Assembly (NCBI GenBank): GCA_963575745.1 | Contig: CAUYUJ010014194.1 | Location: 797,501 to 855,000 of the forward strand | Direction: 5' to 3' | From: Prorocentrum cordatum | Taxonomy: Eukaryota; Sar; Dinophyceae; Prorocentrales; Prorocentraceae | DNA length: 57,500 bases | In this document: one piece after another, positions 30,721 to 41,814 of the stretch | Layout of the letters: every line of letters starts with the position of its first letter | Position numbering within the stretch: the first letter of the stretch is position 1 | Notes under the pieces: generated by a model | What the model was told of the DNA's origin: nothing | Database searches by the model: none | Seen by the model: only the letters and a program-made list of their open reading frames with translations | Translations under genes and position numbers: made by a program

Positions 30721-31020
30721 GCTTCCCCTGGCGCGGGCGGGCAAAAACCGTCCCTGCAGCCGATGGCCATCCGCTTCTGGTGCGACATGGTGTCGTAGGT
30801 GCTCTCCCACCGGACTCGCAGCGGCCAACCATCCTGCGGCGGGTGGAGGAGGCGGCGCGGGGGTTGTCGGCTGCGGCCTCGCAGGCGAAAAGAGTAGAGG
30901 GGATACATGGACGACGACAAGAAAAGGGTCTTCCACAATATGGCGCAATGACCTCATGCGGTGGGCTAGGCAAGCCGCCAGCGCGGCACGCCACGCTGGA
31001 AACGAAGGCGTTTACGCGCG

Positions 31021-31085
31021 GCCTTCCACGGGCAGCTTACGCACCAATGTCGGCGCAGTCGACCCCGTTGTTTTTGTTGTGTCGC
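31021..31085 (+). repeat. R4 motif copy
   Basis: GGCAGCTTACGCACCAATG then TCGGCGCAGTCGACCCCGTT then GTTTTTGTTG. Near-identical core to 25625-25675. Confidence 0.6.
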
Positions 31086-31751
31086 TCCTATGAAGTTGTG
31101 ATTATGATGATGACGATGCGCCCGCGTCGGAGGCAGAGTAGTGTCCCGCTGAGGGGGAGGAGTAGGAGGAGAATGAGGAGGAGAGTTGTCGGAAGAGTGG
31201 TGTGATTCAGGTCTGCTGTCCTGCCGGATCTGGGAAGTACGTCGAAGCCAGCGCCGTCGAAGCCAGCGCGGGCAAAGTGGTATTAGGAAGGAAGCATGGA
31301 GTGCGAAAGCGTGTGACGTAGGCGACGTTTCGGCCCGTCCCCGAAAGGGCAAGGCAGATCGAGACGCACCTCGGACGTTGAGTTGTGAGGCACCTTGGAC
31401 GTTTAAAAACAAGTCAGGATCTGAGGATCCAAACATTCATGGGCATTGGTCGAAACATCTGCCGATGTTCATGATATAAAGGCTGCTGCGGCCAGCGATG
31501 TTTGGGGACGCGTCAGTTTCGGCCAGATTTGGAGCCCCACGGGGGGGTCCCGAATCTGAGGGGCCCAGGGACACGTAAATCAATGGACACATGTTCAAGG
31601 AATCTCTGTATGTTTTCATCTGTCCTGGATATCCATCTTCTCCATCCATCCCCCTTAGTTCCCCATACTTCCTGGAAGTCGGCGAATATTGGTGCCTCTG
31701 TCCACCTGAGAAGCATTGTTTCTCCCCTCTCGCCTCTGCGAGCAGCTGGGT

Positions 31752-31919
31752 GGCGACTTCCGAACCCTAGTCTCACCAGCCATCGATTCTTCTGAGTCGA
31801 TGGCAGGTGGGGGCAGGGTTCGGATTCCGCCGCATGTTCGGCGAATTCCGAACCCTGCCCCCGCCGCCCATCGAGTTGCCTGAACCGTGGACGGGCGAGG
31901 ATCGGGCTCGCCCTTCGCC
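31752..31919. repeat. Palindrome family P, locus 2 (two units)
   Basis: Unit 1 arms: GGCGACTTCCGAACCCTAG and the complement of CAGGGTTCGGATTCCGCC, with centre CCATCGATTCTTCTGAGTCG then ATGG. Unit 2 begins GGCGAATTCCGAACCCTGCC and decays toward 31919. Confidence 0.7.
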
Positions 31920-33000
31920 GCCGAGCAGCGCCAACATCGAGACGTTCCTCTCGCGCGACGGCCTGCGCAGCCTCCGCCCGCCCGCCCGCCCGCCAGCGCC
32001 CGCCAGCGCCCGCCCGCCCATCAGTGCCCGCCGCCCGCCGCCAGCGCTGCTGCCCCGCCCGCTCCAGAGGCCCAGAGCTCCGACGAGATGACTCTTCCAG
32101 TTCGGGAGGCTTTGCCGGATCGCAGCTTGGGGGGTGTCCCAGAGGGGGGCGTCCGAGACTCGTGCGCGGCCGGGGGGGCAGGGGGGGGGGGCAAGGAACG
32201 CATTGGAATCAGAAGAGGGGCTGTGAAATCTAGGGAGATATCATCGCCCCGGTCATGCTATCCACCCCCTCCCCCCCAGTCATCACCCCCCTCTTTGCCG
32301 CCCCCGACTATTGGACCCCGGGGCCATCAAACGTGGAACCGAGACGCAAAACTACCCCAAGGGGAGGGGGCGGGGACGCTGGGGCCACGGATTGGAAAAA
32401 CACATCGGAGGATGTCAGGAGGGCCCGCCCGCCAGCCTGGCGCCCGGCGAAGCGAAGCACCTGCGAAGAGGGCCCCATCGAAGTCCCCCTCCCCGCCCTG
32501 CTTCTGCGGCACGGCATCACCCTCGAGGGCCCAGACATCGGGGCACGGTGCCAGGAGGCGGCCCCGATGGAACGCAGAATGCTCTCGGCAGCCCCTACGG
32601 GCCTCCACAGGCCCCCCGAGTACAGTCCCCCGAGTACAGTCCCAGCTGGCCTCCACAGGCACCCCGAGCAATCCAGGGTGGTCTCAACACCTCCGCGCCG
32701 CCTCCAGCGGCGCCGAGGTGCCGAGACTGGCCCGGGCTGCTCGGGGGGCCTTCCATTGAGGCCGGCTGGGGCCTGTTGAGGCCCGCCGGGCCTGCCTGCG
32801 GGGGGGCTGCCTGGGCGCAGCCCGCCGCCCTCGGAGAGTGGACCTCCGCGCCGGAGATCGGCCTGCGAGGAGCGCGAGGCACCAGACGCGGGCCCTGGCC
32901 GGCTGCACGCAGGAGGGGCCCTGGGCAAGGATGGCCTGTGCTGCGCTGCTGCGACCGGGATCGGGTTGGACGCGAGGGGGGGTGAGAGTAGGAAGGAGGC
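31920..33000. other. GC-rich interval, no gene accepted
   Basis: Contains tandem CGCCCGCCAGCGC words (31975-32020), poly-G runs (32168-32190) and a short tandem CCCCCGAGTACAGTC at 32617-32642. Frames of 170-290 codons overlap on both strands with low-complexity composition. Confidence 0.5.
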
Positions 33001-33006
33001 GGTCGC

Positions 33007-33160
33007 AGACCAGCTCACGTGGCCGATCTTCCGGAGCCTCCCAGAGCCAGAGGCGCCAGCGTATCCTGGAGGAGGCGCAGCGGCGGACCCGAACCCGGCT
33101 GCACGCAGCAGATTTCTTAGAACTACCCCTTCCCCGACCCCCTCCGTCCGCTCGCCCCGA
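33007..33160 (+). repeat. R9 dispersed repeat, copy 2
   Basis: Partner of 22585-22735. Confidence 0.6.
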
Positions 33161-33780
33161 GAGGCCGAACTCAAGCGCGGAGGTCAATGCTCGGGGTGGG
33201 AGCCCCTGTGGGTCCGCACTAGAGGCCGCTCCGGCGACGGGCCACCTGGTATGAGCGTGGCCGACCTGGGGCGTCTCGACTCCGGATCCGCCGTGCTGTG
33301 GGCGATTTGGCAAGTCAGGCGCACTTTCCTTCTCTACTTTTCAGACTCCGTTGATGCCGATGTTCCGCCCCACTTGGTCTCGGCTGTTTCCGCCATACCT
33401 TTGCGGAAATACCCGCCCTACTTTTCTGAGGCGGGAATGTCCGCCCTACTTGCTCGCATCCCTTGGGGTACAGTTCCGACACCATTGCAAATCGGATAAT
33501 CAACCAGAACACGGGGGATCCGGAGCCTGGGTCGGCTGGAGCCCCGTCGCGAAGCCTGTCCAGCGGCTTCGTAGCTCCCTCACGCGGGTCAGCGCTGGGC
33601 GGAGAGGGGGAATTCCTCCCACGTGGCTCCCAACTCCGAGTCGTCCGGAGAGGGTTGGCTAACCCCCGTTTGCGCTGACCCCCGTCACGTGAGCCTCGCC
33701 GCCGTGGGCCAGCACCAGGTCCCTCCGGTGAAGAGCCACTCTGACGCGCAGCCGCGTGGTAGCCGATCTGGGTGCCCAAC

Positions 33781-33930
33781 ACTTCCAGATATCCAGCGCT
33801 CCAATCTTCTCGATGCGTGGACCACCCGAGGTCTGGACAACTAGGCTTTTCATCCCGAGCCGTTCTTTGGCGGCCCCAGGGGCCCTTTGAAAGCCCACGG
33901 GGGTCGAACACTGCCGGAAACCATCCGCTC
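33781..33930 (-). repeat. R1 dispersed repeat, copy 6
   Basis: Diverged: GACCACCCGAGGTCTGGACA, CTTTTCATCCCGAGCCGTTC, GGCCCCAGGGGCCC and CTGCCGGAAACCATCCGC. Confidence 0.55.
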
Positions 33931-34528
33931 AAATTTCTCTGGGGCTTCGGATCTCTAGGGAGGATCTAGGACTTAGGATCTAGGTGGAGGGGTCCAGGAG
34001 TCGTTGTCCCTCAGTCGTGGCCCACGGCGCTCACCCTCGCCGAGAGCAGGCGACGCTCTCGCTCTGTCCCTCGCTGCAGGCAGACCGCTCCGATATCTCG
34101 AAGCCTCGATGCGGGCAAGAGGTATGTCCAGACCCACTGCGTCTGGAACGGCGGATATGGAGCAGCCGAGGAACAGCGGATATGGATAGAACCCCCCCCC
34201 CCTAATTACAGGCGAACTGTACTTTTCCACATCCGCTGCGCCTCGGCCTTTTGGCGCCCCTTCCCAGGAACTCTAAGACGCAATGGATATGGAGACAAAA
34301 TCCTGCCCGCAGAGAAAGGCCTCCGCTTTGGTTTTCGTTCACCACACTGGACGAGAACAATGTCTGCACCTCCCCTGAGGGGCGAGGCCCGCGGAATGGT
34401 GGCAGCGGCGCGCGCAGGTGGGGAGCTTTTGAGAAGGTAGGGGGCATTCCGAGAAGGCAGGGGGGCCCGCGTGCTTCCGAGAAGCCTTCCCCCCTCCCTT
34501 TACCCCCCCCCCATGCGCGTGGCTGAGC

Positions 34529-34708
34529 TAAAGGTGCCCCTGGCACAAGGTGCCTTCAGCTTTTCGCTGGGACAATGGGGCGCGGGAGGGGTGCTCTGGA
34601 GCTCGTGGTGGCCCCCTGGGGCCTCGGGAGGGGTGCTCTGGAGGCCGGGATGGCCTTTCTGGAAATCCTGGGGGCACTTTGGGCCCAGTCACTTCTAGCA
34701 ACACCCGA
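34529..34708. mobile_element. T3 TIR element, copy 2 (left end eroded)
   Basis: The right end is intact (CCTGGGGGCACTTTGGGCCC then CACTTCTAGCAACACCCGAG). The left end begins inside the TIR (AGGTGCCCCTGGCACAAGGT). The interior has a tandem GGAGGGGTGCTCTGGAG(C/G)(T/C). Partner of 21678-21843. Confidence 0.7.
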
Positions 34709-35410
34709 GTCTACGCAGTTGATCCTTCTTCGACAGGAGGCCCGAGGCCCGTATCCATCGCCTGCCGAGGTCCCCAAAGACCGATACCCCAAGCGGCGGC
34801 TCTGGATCGGGGTGAGTCTGCACGGGGGCCTGCCCTGGGAGACCTCCGCGGCCCTATCGTGAGCGTGAGTTCGACCAGATCTCGTCCAGATTCCGACCTC
34901 CCATCTTCCCTTTCTGTCAGACATCGCTCAGCTTCCATCCAAGGTTCATCCAGATGTCGACCAAAACCAGAAAGATATCTGGACGGATTCCCCCAGACCG
35001 CTAGAATTGGGATTATCTGAGGCCTTTTTGAGGGACCACACAAGTGTTTCTCGCGCGGCAACTCGAGACCGCATTTGCGTCGGATCCAGATCGGAGCTAC
35101 GTCGGGTTCACTTCGGATTGCGTTGGACTTACGTCGGAACATCATCGTGCGAGCGCCGTCCCATATCTGTCGGCGGTGGACAAACCTCCCTTTAATAAAC
35201 CTCCCCTTAGTGAAAACGGCCTGGGACCGAAACCGACGGACCTGGACCCGCAAACATGACGGCCGCGACGCCCTCTCGCGAACCGAAAACGGCCAATTCC
35301 TCAATCGACGTGTCAGGGTAGGAGGTCTATCCACCTCCGAATCTCACGAGGTGGACGTGCGGACTGGACGACACAGCCATCGTGCGCCACGTGAGGCCTC
35401 CAGGAGTTTT
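34709..35410. other. Mixed-complexity interval, no gene accepted
   Basis: Starts with a degenerate R4-like word (CTACGCAGTTGATCC). AT content rises after 34860. A minus-strand frame open for 207 codons (34711-35334) and plus frames of 150-180 codons overlap, with no domain recognised. Confidence 0.4.
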
Positions 35411-35417
35411 CTCATCT

Positions 35418-35543
35418 GGCCATCGCTCGGACGCCCATTCTTTCTGTTTTTTTCGGTTTCGTGTGTGGTTTTTTCGCCAAAGGATCAAGGATGCTCCTCG
35501 TTGGTCCTTGCAGAAAGAAAAAGGCACACGTCCGAGCGATGCC
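35418..35543. mobile_element. T1 TIR element, copy 2 (126 bp)
   Basis: Ends GGCCATCGCTCGGACG and, inverted, GGCATCGCTCGGACGTGTG. Outer arms extend with AAAGAAAAAGG / CATTCTTTCTG. Partner of 16919-17045. Confidence 0.75.
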
Positions 35544-36321
35544 AAGTCATGCTCAGCGCTGTCCAGGGGGGCGCACCCTCCCCAGGCATCCGACGGTGTG
35601 ATGTGCCCCCAATTCATCGGCTATGAGCAGGAGCGGCCCTGGGTCAGAGTGGCCCTTGGTGCGCGGCTTGTGGGGGGCCGCGGGGGGACCAAACCTGGGC
35701 GCGCAAGCGGCTGCTGCTGTTTCGTTTTCGGCCATCTGGGGACCCGCCTGCGTGCCCGCACCAGAGGCCACTCCTGCGAAAGGTCACTCTTACGTCCAGT
35801 CGGCAATAGCGTTTCACCAGAGAGGGTTCTAGCAGAGGGAAGCGAGGACCGCGGAGACAACTCCCACCAGGGGGGGGGCGGGAGCCCGAGACCGCCCGGT
35901 CCGGCGGCGGGTTTTCGCCTGAGAGTTCCTCACAGTGTATTCAAGGATCGCGTGCTCGCCTCGATGCCAGCCACATCTCTGGTCCAGTGGGTCGGGACGG
36001 CCACGATCCCTGGTGCAACGAAAACGCACCAAGGTGCACGAGGCCTTGCCCGCACCCCCGTCCTGACCGCATTTTTCAGACCCCTGGCCGACCTCATACT
36101 CCTCGACCCGCCTCTGCACATTGGCTGCTATTAGGGAACTTGGCCGGGGTATTTGTTCAGCGCTCGCCCTAAAGGTCCCGACCCCTTCTCCCAGGGTAGT
36201 GTCCTGTCCTGGTTATGTCTTTGCTGGCCCTGGGGGCCTGATCGCGGGCCCCATACCTGCCCTCTGGCCTCGGCGGCGCGTCTTTGAGTGTCAACGCTGG
36301 GGGGGGGGACTGGCACGTGGG

Positions 36322-36388
36322 GTGAAACGTCGACCTGGAATCGGCGATACATCGCCGACAGGTCAGCGATTGGCCACCGATAGCGAAC
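36322..36388 (+). repeat. R12 short dispersed repeat, copy 2
   Basis: Partner of 10082-10140. It also contains the CGGCGATACATCGCCGA palindrome seen in T2 interiors. Confidence 0.5.
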
Positions 36389-36589
36389 CCCCGCGTCCCT
36401 GAGCGGGGTGGGCCATCGGGGCTCCATCAACGATCAGTGGGCGATTGGGGGCCGATGCCTCCCCCCCTGAGCCTGTCCCCCCTATACTGTTGCCCCCGAA
36501 TCTTGGGAGACAAAGCCGGCATGTCTCGGGGGCTGGCCCAGCCCGGCCCCCAGAGGCCCCAGGCACAGCCCAGAGAAGGTCGCAGGTGG

Positions 36590-36805
36590 CCGAGAACTGC
36601 TGCTCGTCGCGTCGTGGCGGCGGCCCTGGCGACACGCTGTGCCCTGCGAGTGGACAGCGTGCCGCTCCGCCCCGCGGGGCAGCAGGCTTGAGAAAGCTCG
36701 GGACTTGGACGCTCGGGGACTGGGCAGTGGATAGCACGTCGCGCCGAAGCGTGATGCGCCAGAGCCAGAGGAGCGAAACGCTATCCCCAAATGCCCGACC
36801 GTAAG
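36590..36805. repeat. R7 dispersed repeat, copy 2
   Basis: Partner of 21230-21450. The following 36806-37458 has no recognised feature. Confidence 0.6.
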
Positions 36806-37458
36806 CCAACTATCTCTGTATGGGTCAGGGCAGGCGCTCCTAGATCCACGGCCTGCGGCCAGCGGAACAGCTGAGTGGGGGGCAGAGAAGGACGGAGGAC
36901 GGCGACGATGGCAAGTCCCCCCCGCAAGAACGAGGCGAAGGGCAAGAGAGCGCACTGAGATGACGATGAGGACGGCTGCGAAAGGATCAGGCGACGGGAG
37001 GGGGCAGGCGGCCTGCGCCCCCAGATGCTTACAGGACCCATGCCGACCCGGGAGACTGCATTGCAGAGGAGGGAGCAGGGCCAAGTGAACTGTCAAGGTC
37101 GCCGAGCAAGGCCGCTCCCAATGGGGAGGGAAGCTGCCCAGGGGTGTTCGTCAATGGGGGGCCATAGCCTTGGGTCTCTCACCCTCCCGCTCTGTCCGAT
37201 CTCCCTGGGGAAGGTGGCAAAGCAAAAGGAGATCCTGCATCTCGAGGATAATCTTCACTGGCGCAAGCCTGGTCTTGAGGACCAGATCGTTGGGGTGCGC
37301 CCCCATCGTCCAGTACTTGCCTGCCCGGAGGGCATTTCCAAGTGAACTCCGTGCGGGACTCGCTGGGGCCTAGAGACTGGTCCGTCCAGAACGGACAAAG
37401 CGGAGGGACGGACGGGAGGATGGACGAACGGACGGATGGATCAGTGACATAAATATAG

Positions 37459-37575
37459 AAGCTCGGGGGTCCGCGCAGGTTTCTCGGATCGGCGCTGGAC
37501 TTCCCTTCCTGGCGCGCTCCGCGCGCCAGGGGAGTCCAGCGCCGATCCAAAAATTCCGCGCGGATCTCCGAGTTT
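37459..37575. mobile_element. T4 long-hairpin element, copy 1 (117 bp)
   Basis: Almost the whole element is one inverted repeat. Left arm: AAGCTCGGGGGTCCGCGC ... CTCGGATCGGCGCTGGACTT ... CCTGGCGCGC. Right arm is its complement, ending CGCGCGGATCTCCGAGTTT. The loop is only a few bases. Partner of 41459-41586. Confidence 0.75.
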
Positions 37576-37819
37576 GTATGTTTATGCCATCGTTTGTTCT
37601 CCGAGGGGTGGGGGGTGGGGTGGGGGGGGGAGGGGAACGCTGCACCAAGGAAACCGCGAGTTGTCTCGCTCACCCCCCTCGCGCCCTCCCAACACATGAC
37701 AGCGAGCATCCGAGACCCAAAGCGCAAGCCACCACCTCTGGCAGCCGCAGGCAGTCCAGCGAGGACGCCGCGTGCTTGGCAGATTGCGCGCTGTGCCGAC
37801 TCCGTCGCTGCGTCTTGAA

Positions 37820-38045
37820 AGAAGCAACGTGTACCGCGCAAAGGGCTTGCACAGCTTCGCATTGCATGCTGTTGCGTCGCGTGCCGTTGCATGCTGTGCA
37901 ACGAACTTCCCTACGACGCCGCTGTGCTTTGCAGAGTTCACGCGTGCCTTGCTTCGCGTTGATTTGAACTGCTGCGCATCGCACCTCAATGCGTTGATGA
38001 CTAGACTGCGATACAGTGCAACGCATTGCATCATGCTGTGACCAC
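37820..38045. repeat. GCATTGC/TTGCATGC word-rich segment
   Basis: Clusters of TTGCATGCTGTTGCGT, CGTGCCGTTGCATGCTGTGC, GCATCGCACCTCAATGCG and AACGCATTGCATCATGC. Similar wording at 39185-39255. No gene; possibly a degraded short-word satellite. Confidence 0.45.
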
Positions 38046-38199
38046 GTGACGGTCGCTTCATTGCTGCAACACGAATCCAACACCGTGCCTCCAGCACGAA
38101 GTGGAGTGCCCCAAGGCTCATGCAATTCTGCTGGGTGCAGAGGCGCTAGGAGGTTCTTAAAGGCCTAAGCCACGAAACTCCTGGAATTCCTTGGCGCTA

Positions 38200-38766
38200 C
38201 CAAGCGCTCCTGGGCGCTTCGGGGGTGACCCGCTTGGGCCTCCGGGACAGCCCCCAAGAGGACTCATACTCGCCAGAAGATCGCTCCAAGACGGCCCAAG
38301 ACGCTCCAAGAGGCTTCAAGAGCACTCCCAAGAGGGCCCCAAGCACCAACAAATAGCGATTTCATCATTTTGTCAGCTTCCCGACAATTCAAGACGGCCA
38401 ATGAGGCCCCGAAGATCGCCCCAAGCCGGCTTGTGAAGCCTCCAAGAGGGCGCCGAGACGGCACAAGACGCCCTCAAGACGGCCCAAGAAACCTCCAAAA
38501 CGGCCCAAGAGGGCTCGAAAAACGTCACAAGAGGGGGCCCAAAAGACGGAACCCGAACCGACATTTCGAGCTCACCGCCCCGCGAGGCCCCAAGAGGTCC
38601 CCGAGAATCCCTCAAGAGGCCCCAGGAAGCCCCAAGAGGCCTCCAGGAAGCCCTGAAGGAGCTCCCTCGAGGCCGAGGCTTTAAAACTGCCCCAGGGATG
38701 CAAAACCGAGAGCCCTCCGAAGAGACCCAAGAAGCATCCACGAGGCCGCTGACACACAACCCAGGC
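38200..38766 (+). repeat. R2 block D
   Basis: Plus-orientation ladder of CCAAGACGGCC/CCAAGAGGCC units. Islands: GTCAGCTTCCCGACAATTC then CGATTTCATCA, and AACCCGAACCGACATTTCGA. It ends AAGAAGCATCCACGAGGCC then GACACACAACCCAGG, the same terminus as 2370-2398. Confidence 0.75.
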
Positions 38767-38999
38767 ACGGTGGGCCCAAGGCCATTAGATATTAACCTTT
38801 GAGGTCACACAGTACACAACATACGAATAGCATTCGTTTGCGTCGTGACCTGCGCTGTTGCAACCGAGATGGATCTTTGACAAAGGCCCTTTGTTTCATG
38901 GGAACTAACTAGTTACGCAGGCTGATTGACGGGTTGGACTCCGCCGTCTTTTTCGTCGACGTTGCTGTCGTCCTCGGACTCGCACGCTTACTCTTTCTA

Positions 39000-39720
39000 A
39001 TCCCTACTCCTACCATGGAGGGGAAGGACGAGAAGGGTAAGGACGAGGGGGAGGGCGAGGAGGGGAGCACGACGAGGAGGGCGAAGTGGGGAGGGACGAG
39101 GAGGGGGAGGACGGTGTTGCCAGCCGAGAGCTGTGGGGGGGGGGCGTGCAGTATTAAAGACCCTCCGCTGTTATTACGTAGTGGAGCATGTCACTGCATG
39201 CGCATTGCATCCCATTTGCTTTTGCGCTGCGCTGCAATGCATCGCGTTGATGTAAATTCTCCAGGCCCAAGGGGGGGGGGCATCCTCAAGGACACTGGTG
39301 AGGACATACTCGAGTAGCCACAACACCAGACTATAAACGCCACGGCCCCCTTTGCACAGAACGAGCCAAATAACTTGGGCAAGGCCCGACCGGCATATCA
39401 AGAGCAGGCGGGCTTGGAACACGTTCAGCTCGGCGACTTCGACCCTGCTACGAGGCACCCCCGACAGAGCCTTCAGCTAATGAGACAAAAAACCAAGAGG
39501 CAAGAACGCCGATGCACATGGCCGGATTCACATGTGGAGGCCGCACGATGGACAAACATGTAACATGCAGAGGGATGGCGCGCCTGGCCATACGACTGCC
39601 AAGAGTCAGAAAAAACGTTCGGCTGCGAGTGCACCCACTTCTCGCACAGGCCAGGGAACCAAAAGGCGTCTGGTGTGGGGAGGGGTGCCCCCGTAGAGTA
39701 GGCCACAGGGCGGAATGACA
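39000..39720. other. Interval without gene
   Basis: GGAGGG-type purine tract at 39010-39120, TGCAATGC words at 39185-39255, then ordinary sequence to the CACAAA tract. Nothing coding accepted. Confidence 0.4.
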
Positions 39721-40570
39721 CACACACAAACACAAGCACAAACACATACACAAGCACAAACACAAGCACAAACACAAGCACAAGCACGAACACGAACACG
39801 AACACAAACACAAACACAAGCACACGCAGAAACACAAGCACAAGCACAAGCATAAGCACAAACGCAAGCACACGCACAAGCACAAGCACAAGCACAAGCA
39901 CAAGCACAAGCACAAGCACACATTCAAACACAAACACAAACACAAACACACACACACAAGCACAAACCCAAACCCAAACCCGTACCCGTACCCGTACCCG
40001 TACCCGTACCCGTACCCGTCCCCAAACCCACACACACACACACACGCACGCACGCATGCACGCACGCACGCACACACACAAACACACACACAAACACACA
40101 CAAACACACAAACACACAAACACACAAACACACAAACACACAAACACACACACAAACACAACCACACACACAAACACACAACCACACACACAAGCACACA
40201 AACCCACAAACCCACAAACCCACAAACCCACAAACACACAAACCCACAAGCACACAAACACACAAACACACAAACACACAAACCCACAAACCCACAAACC
40301 CACAGACCCACAAACCCAATAACCCACAAACCCACAAACCCACAAGCACACAAACACACAAACACACAAACACACAAACACACAAGCACACACACACAAA
40401 CCCACAACCCACAAAGCCACAAAGCCACAAACACACAAACCCACAAACACACAACCACACAAACACACAAACACACAAACACACAAACACACAAACACAC
40501 ACACACAACACACACAAACACACACAAACACACAAACACACAAACACACAGACACACACACACACTCACT
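39720..40570. repeat. 850-bp CACAAA/CACACA/CCCGTA compound satellite
   Basis: Sub-blocks: CACAAGCACAAA-rich (39720-39960), a CCCAAA then (CCCGTA)6 block (39966-40020), CGCACGCACG (40040-40070) and CACAAA/CCACAAA/CACACA to 40570. The minus strand reads as endless Cys/Val/Leu, which explains the very long open frames. The CCCGTA block resembles a telomere-type hexamer but is internal and short. Confidence 0.95.
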
Positions 40571-40879
40571 CTAGATAGCAAATGCGGGCAACGGCTACGA
40601 GATCCCAGGTACGTACATGGGGAACGCCAAGAGCCATTCGGGCGGGAGAGCTCCAGCAACGCGCACAAGGACGGCGGCGGGAGGGGGGGGGGAAGGCGGG
40701 TGGCCGGGGGGGAAGGCGGGTGGCCGTCCACCAATGGAGGTCGCGGCGACCAGAGACCCGCCGCGGCCGACAGCACGACGGGCCACACGGCGGCGAACTG
40801 CGCCCGTGCAGGCGGGCTCGGGAGCGGAAGCGGGTCGCGGCGCAGAAGGCCGTTCCAGAAACCCTGACACCAGACATGC

Positions 40880-41030
40880 TGCCATCTCCTGGGCGCGTAT
40901 CTCACACTTCCGACAGCGTCCGCTGGGCCTCCGCCGGGGGAGCAGCCCTCGTTTCACTTCCGCCCCCCTCCACCTGAGGAGAGGATGGCAGCTCCTCCGA
41001 CCCTCGAGGGCGAGGGCTCCTTCGGAGACG
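40880..41030. repeat. R11 dispersed repeat, copy 2
   Basis: Partner of 30540-30710. It contains GTTTCACTTCCGCCC and CCTCGAGGGCGAGGGCTCC. Confidence 0.55.
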
Positions 41031-41269
41031 CCCCCAAATGGAGAGAAGACGGGCGAGAACCGCGCGACCGATGCATCCGTGCACGCACGCACGCGTGCGC
41101 ACACGGGTTGGCCCCCCAAGACGTGCGCGCGTGCAGCCGCGCACGAGGCGGCACCTGCCAGGACGGGAGGCGGGGCCGTGCCTGCGCCGCCGTCGTCGGG
41201 CCCCTGCGGGTCGGCCCGCGACCTGTCCTCGTCCGCACAGCTGGCGTCGTTGAACCTGATCCCCTGACC

Positions 41270-41387
41270 TCCTCCTCCTCCTCCTCCTCCTCATCCGCCT
41301 CGTCCTCCTCCTCCTCATCCTCCTCCTCCTCCTCCTCCTCTCACTCTTCCTCCTCCTCCTCCTCCTCCTCCTCCTCCTCCTCCAATG
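41270..41387. repeat. TCC microsatellite
   Basis: TCC triplets with TCA and TCG interruptions. Confidence 0.9.
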
Positions 41388-41458
41388 ACCCTCGGTGACG
41401 ATGACGGCGGCCAGTGACCCTCCCATCCCTGGAAGCAGAAAAAGCGGCAAAGCGTCAT

Positions 41459-41586
41459 CTTTCGGAGTTCCGCACGGATCCCTTGGACCTGCGCTGAGCA
41501 CCTCTCCCTGGCGCGCGGAACGCGCCCGGGGCGGCGCCGCCGGGGACCCGGCGCCGATCCAAGAAATTCGCGCGGAGCTCCGAAAG
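41459..41586. mobile_element. T4 long-hairpin element, copy 2 (128 bp)
   Basis: Ends CTTTCGGAGTTCCGCACGG and its complement GCGCGGAGCTCCGAAAG. It shares GGATC..TGGA/GGATCGGCGC and CTGGCGCGCGGA with copy 1. Arms are more diverged and the loop more GC-rich. Confidence 0.7.
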
Positions 41587-41814
41587 TTCATGCCAGCGCA
41601 ATTTGTTTTTCTTTGGCTCGCCGCGGACGGCCCCCGAGGGCCAGGGAACAGCCTTGCAGACCGTGGCGACGCTGACACGGAGCTGCCATCTCTCAGCACA
41701 TTGCTTCGACTTCTTCTGGGCCGCGCCGGGGTTCGCGGGATCGCCCCCTGGCCTTCTCGTAAGAGCGACTGCGCTCTCTTCCTCGACTCATTGCGGCACT
41801 CTCGACGACGATAA

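Noticed and set aside
39448-40905. 485-codon minus-strand Cys/Val-rich frame
   Set aside because: Entirely a product of the CACAAA/CACACA satellite.
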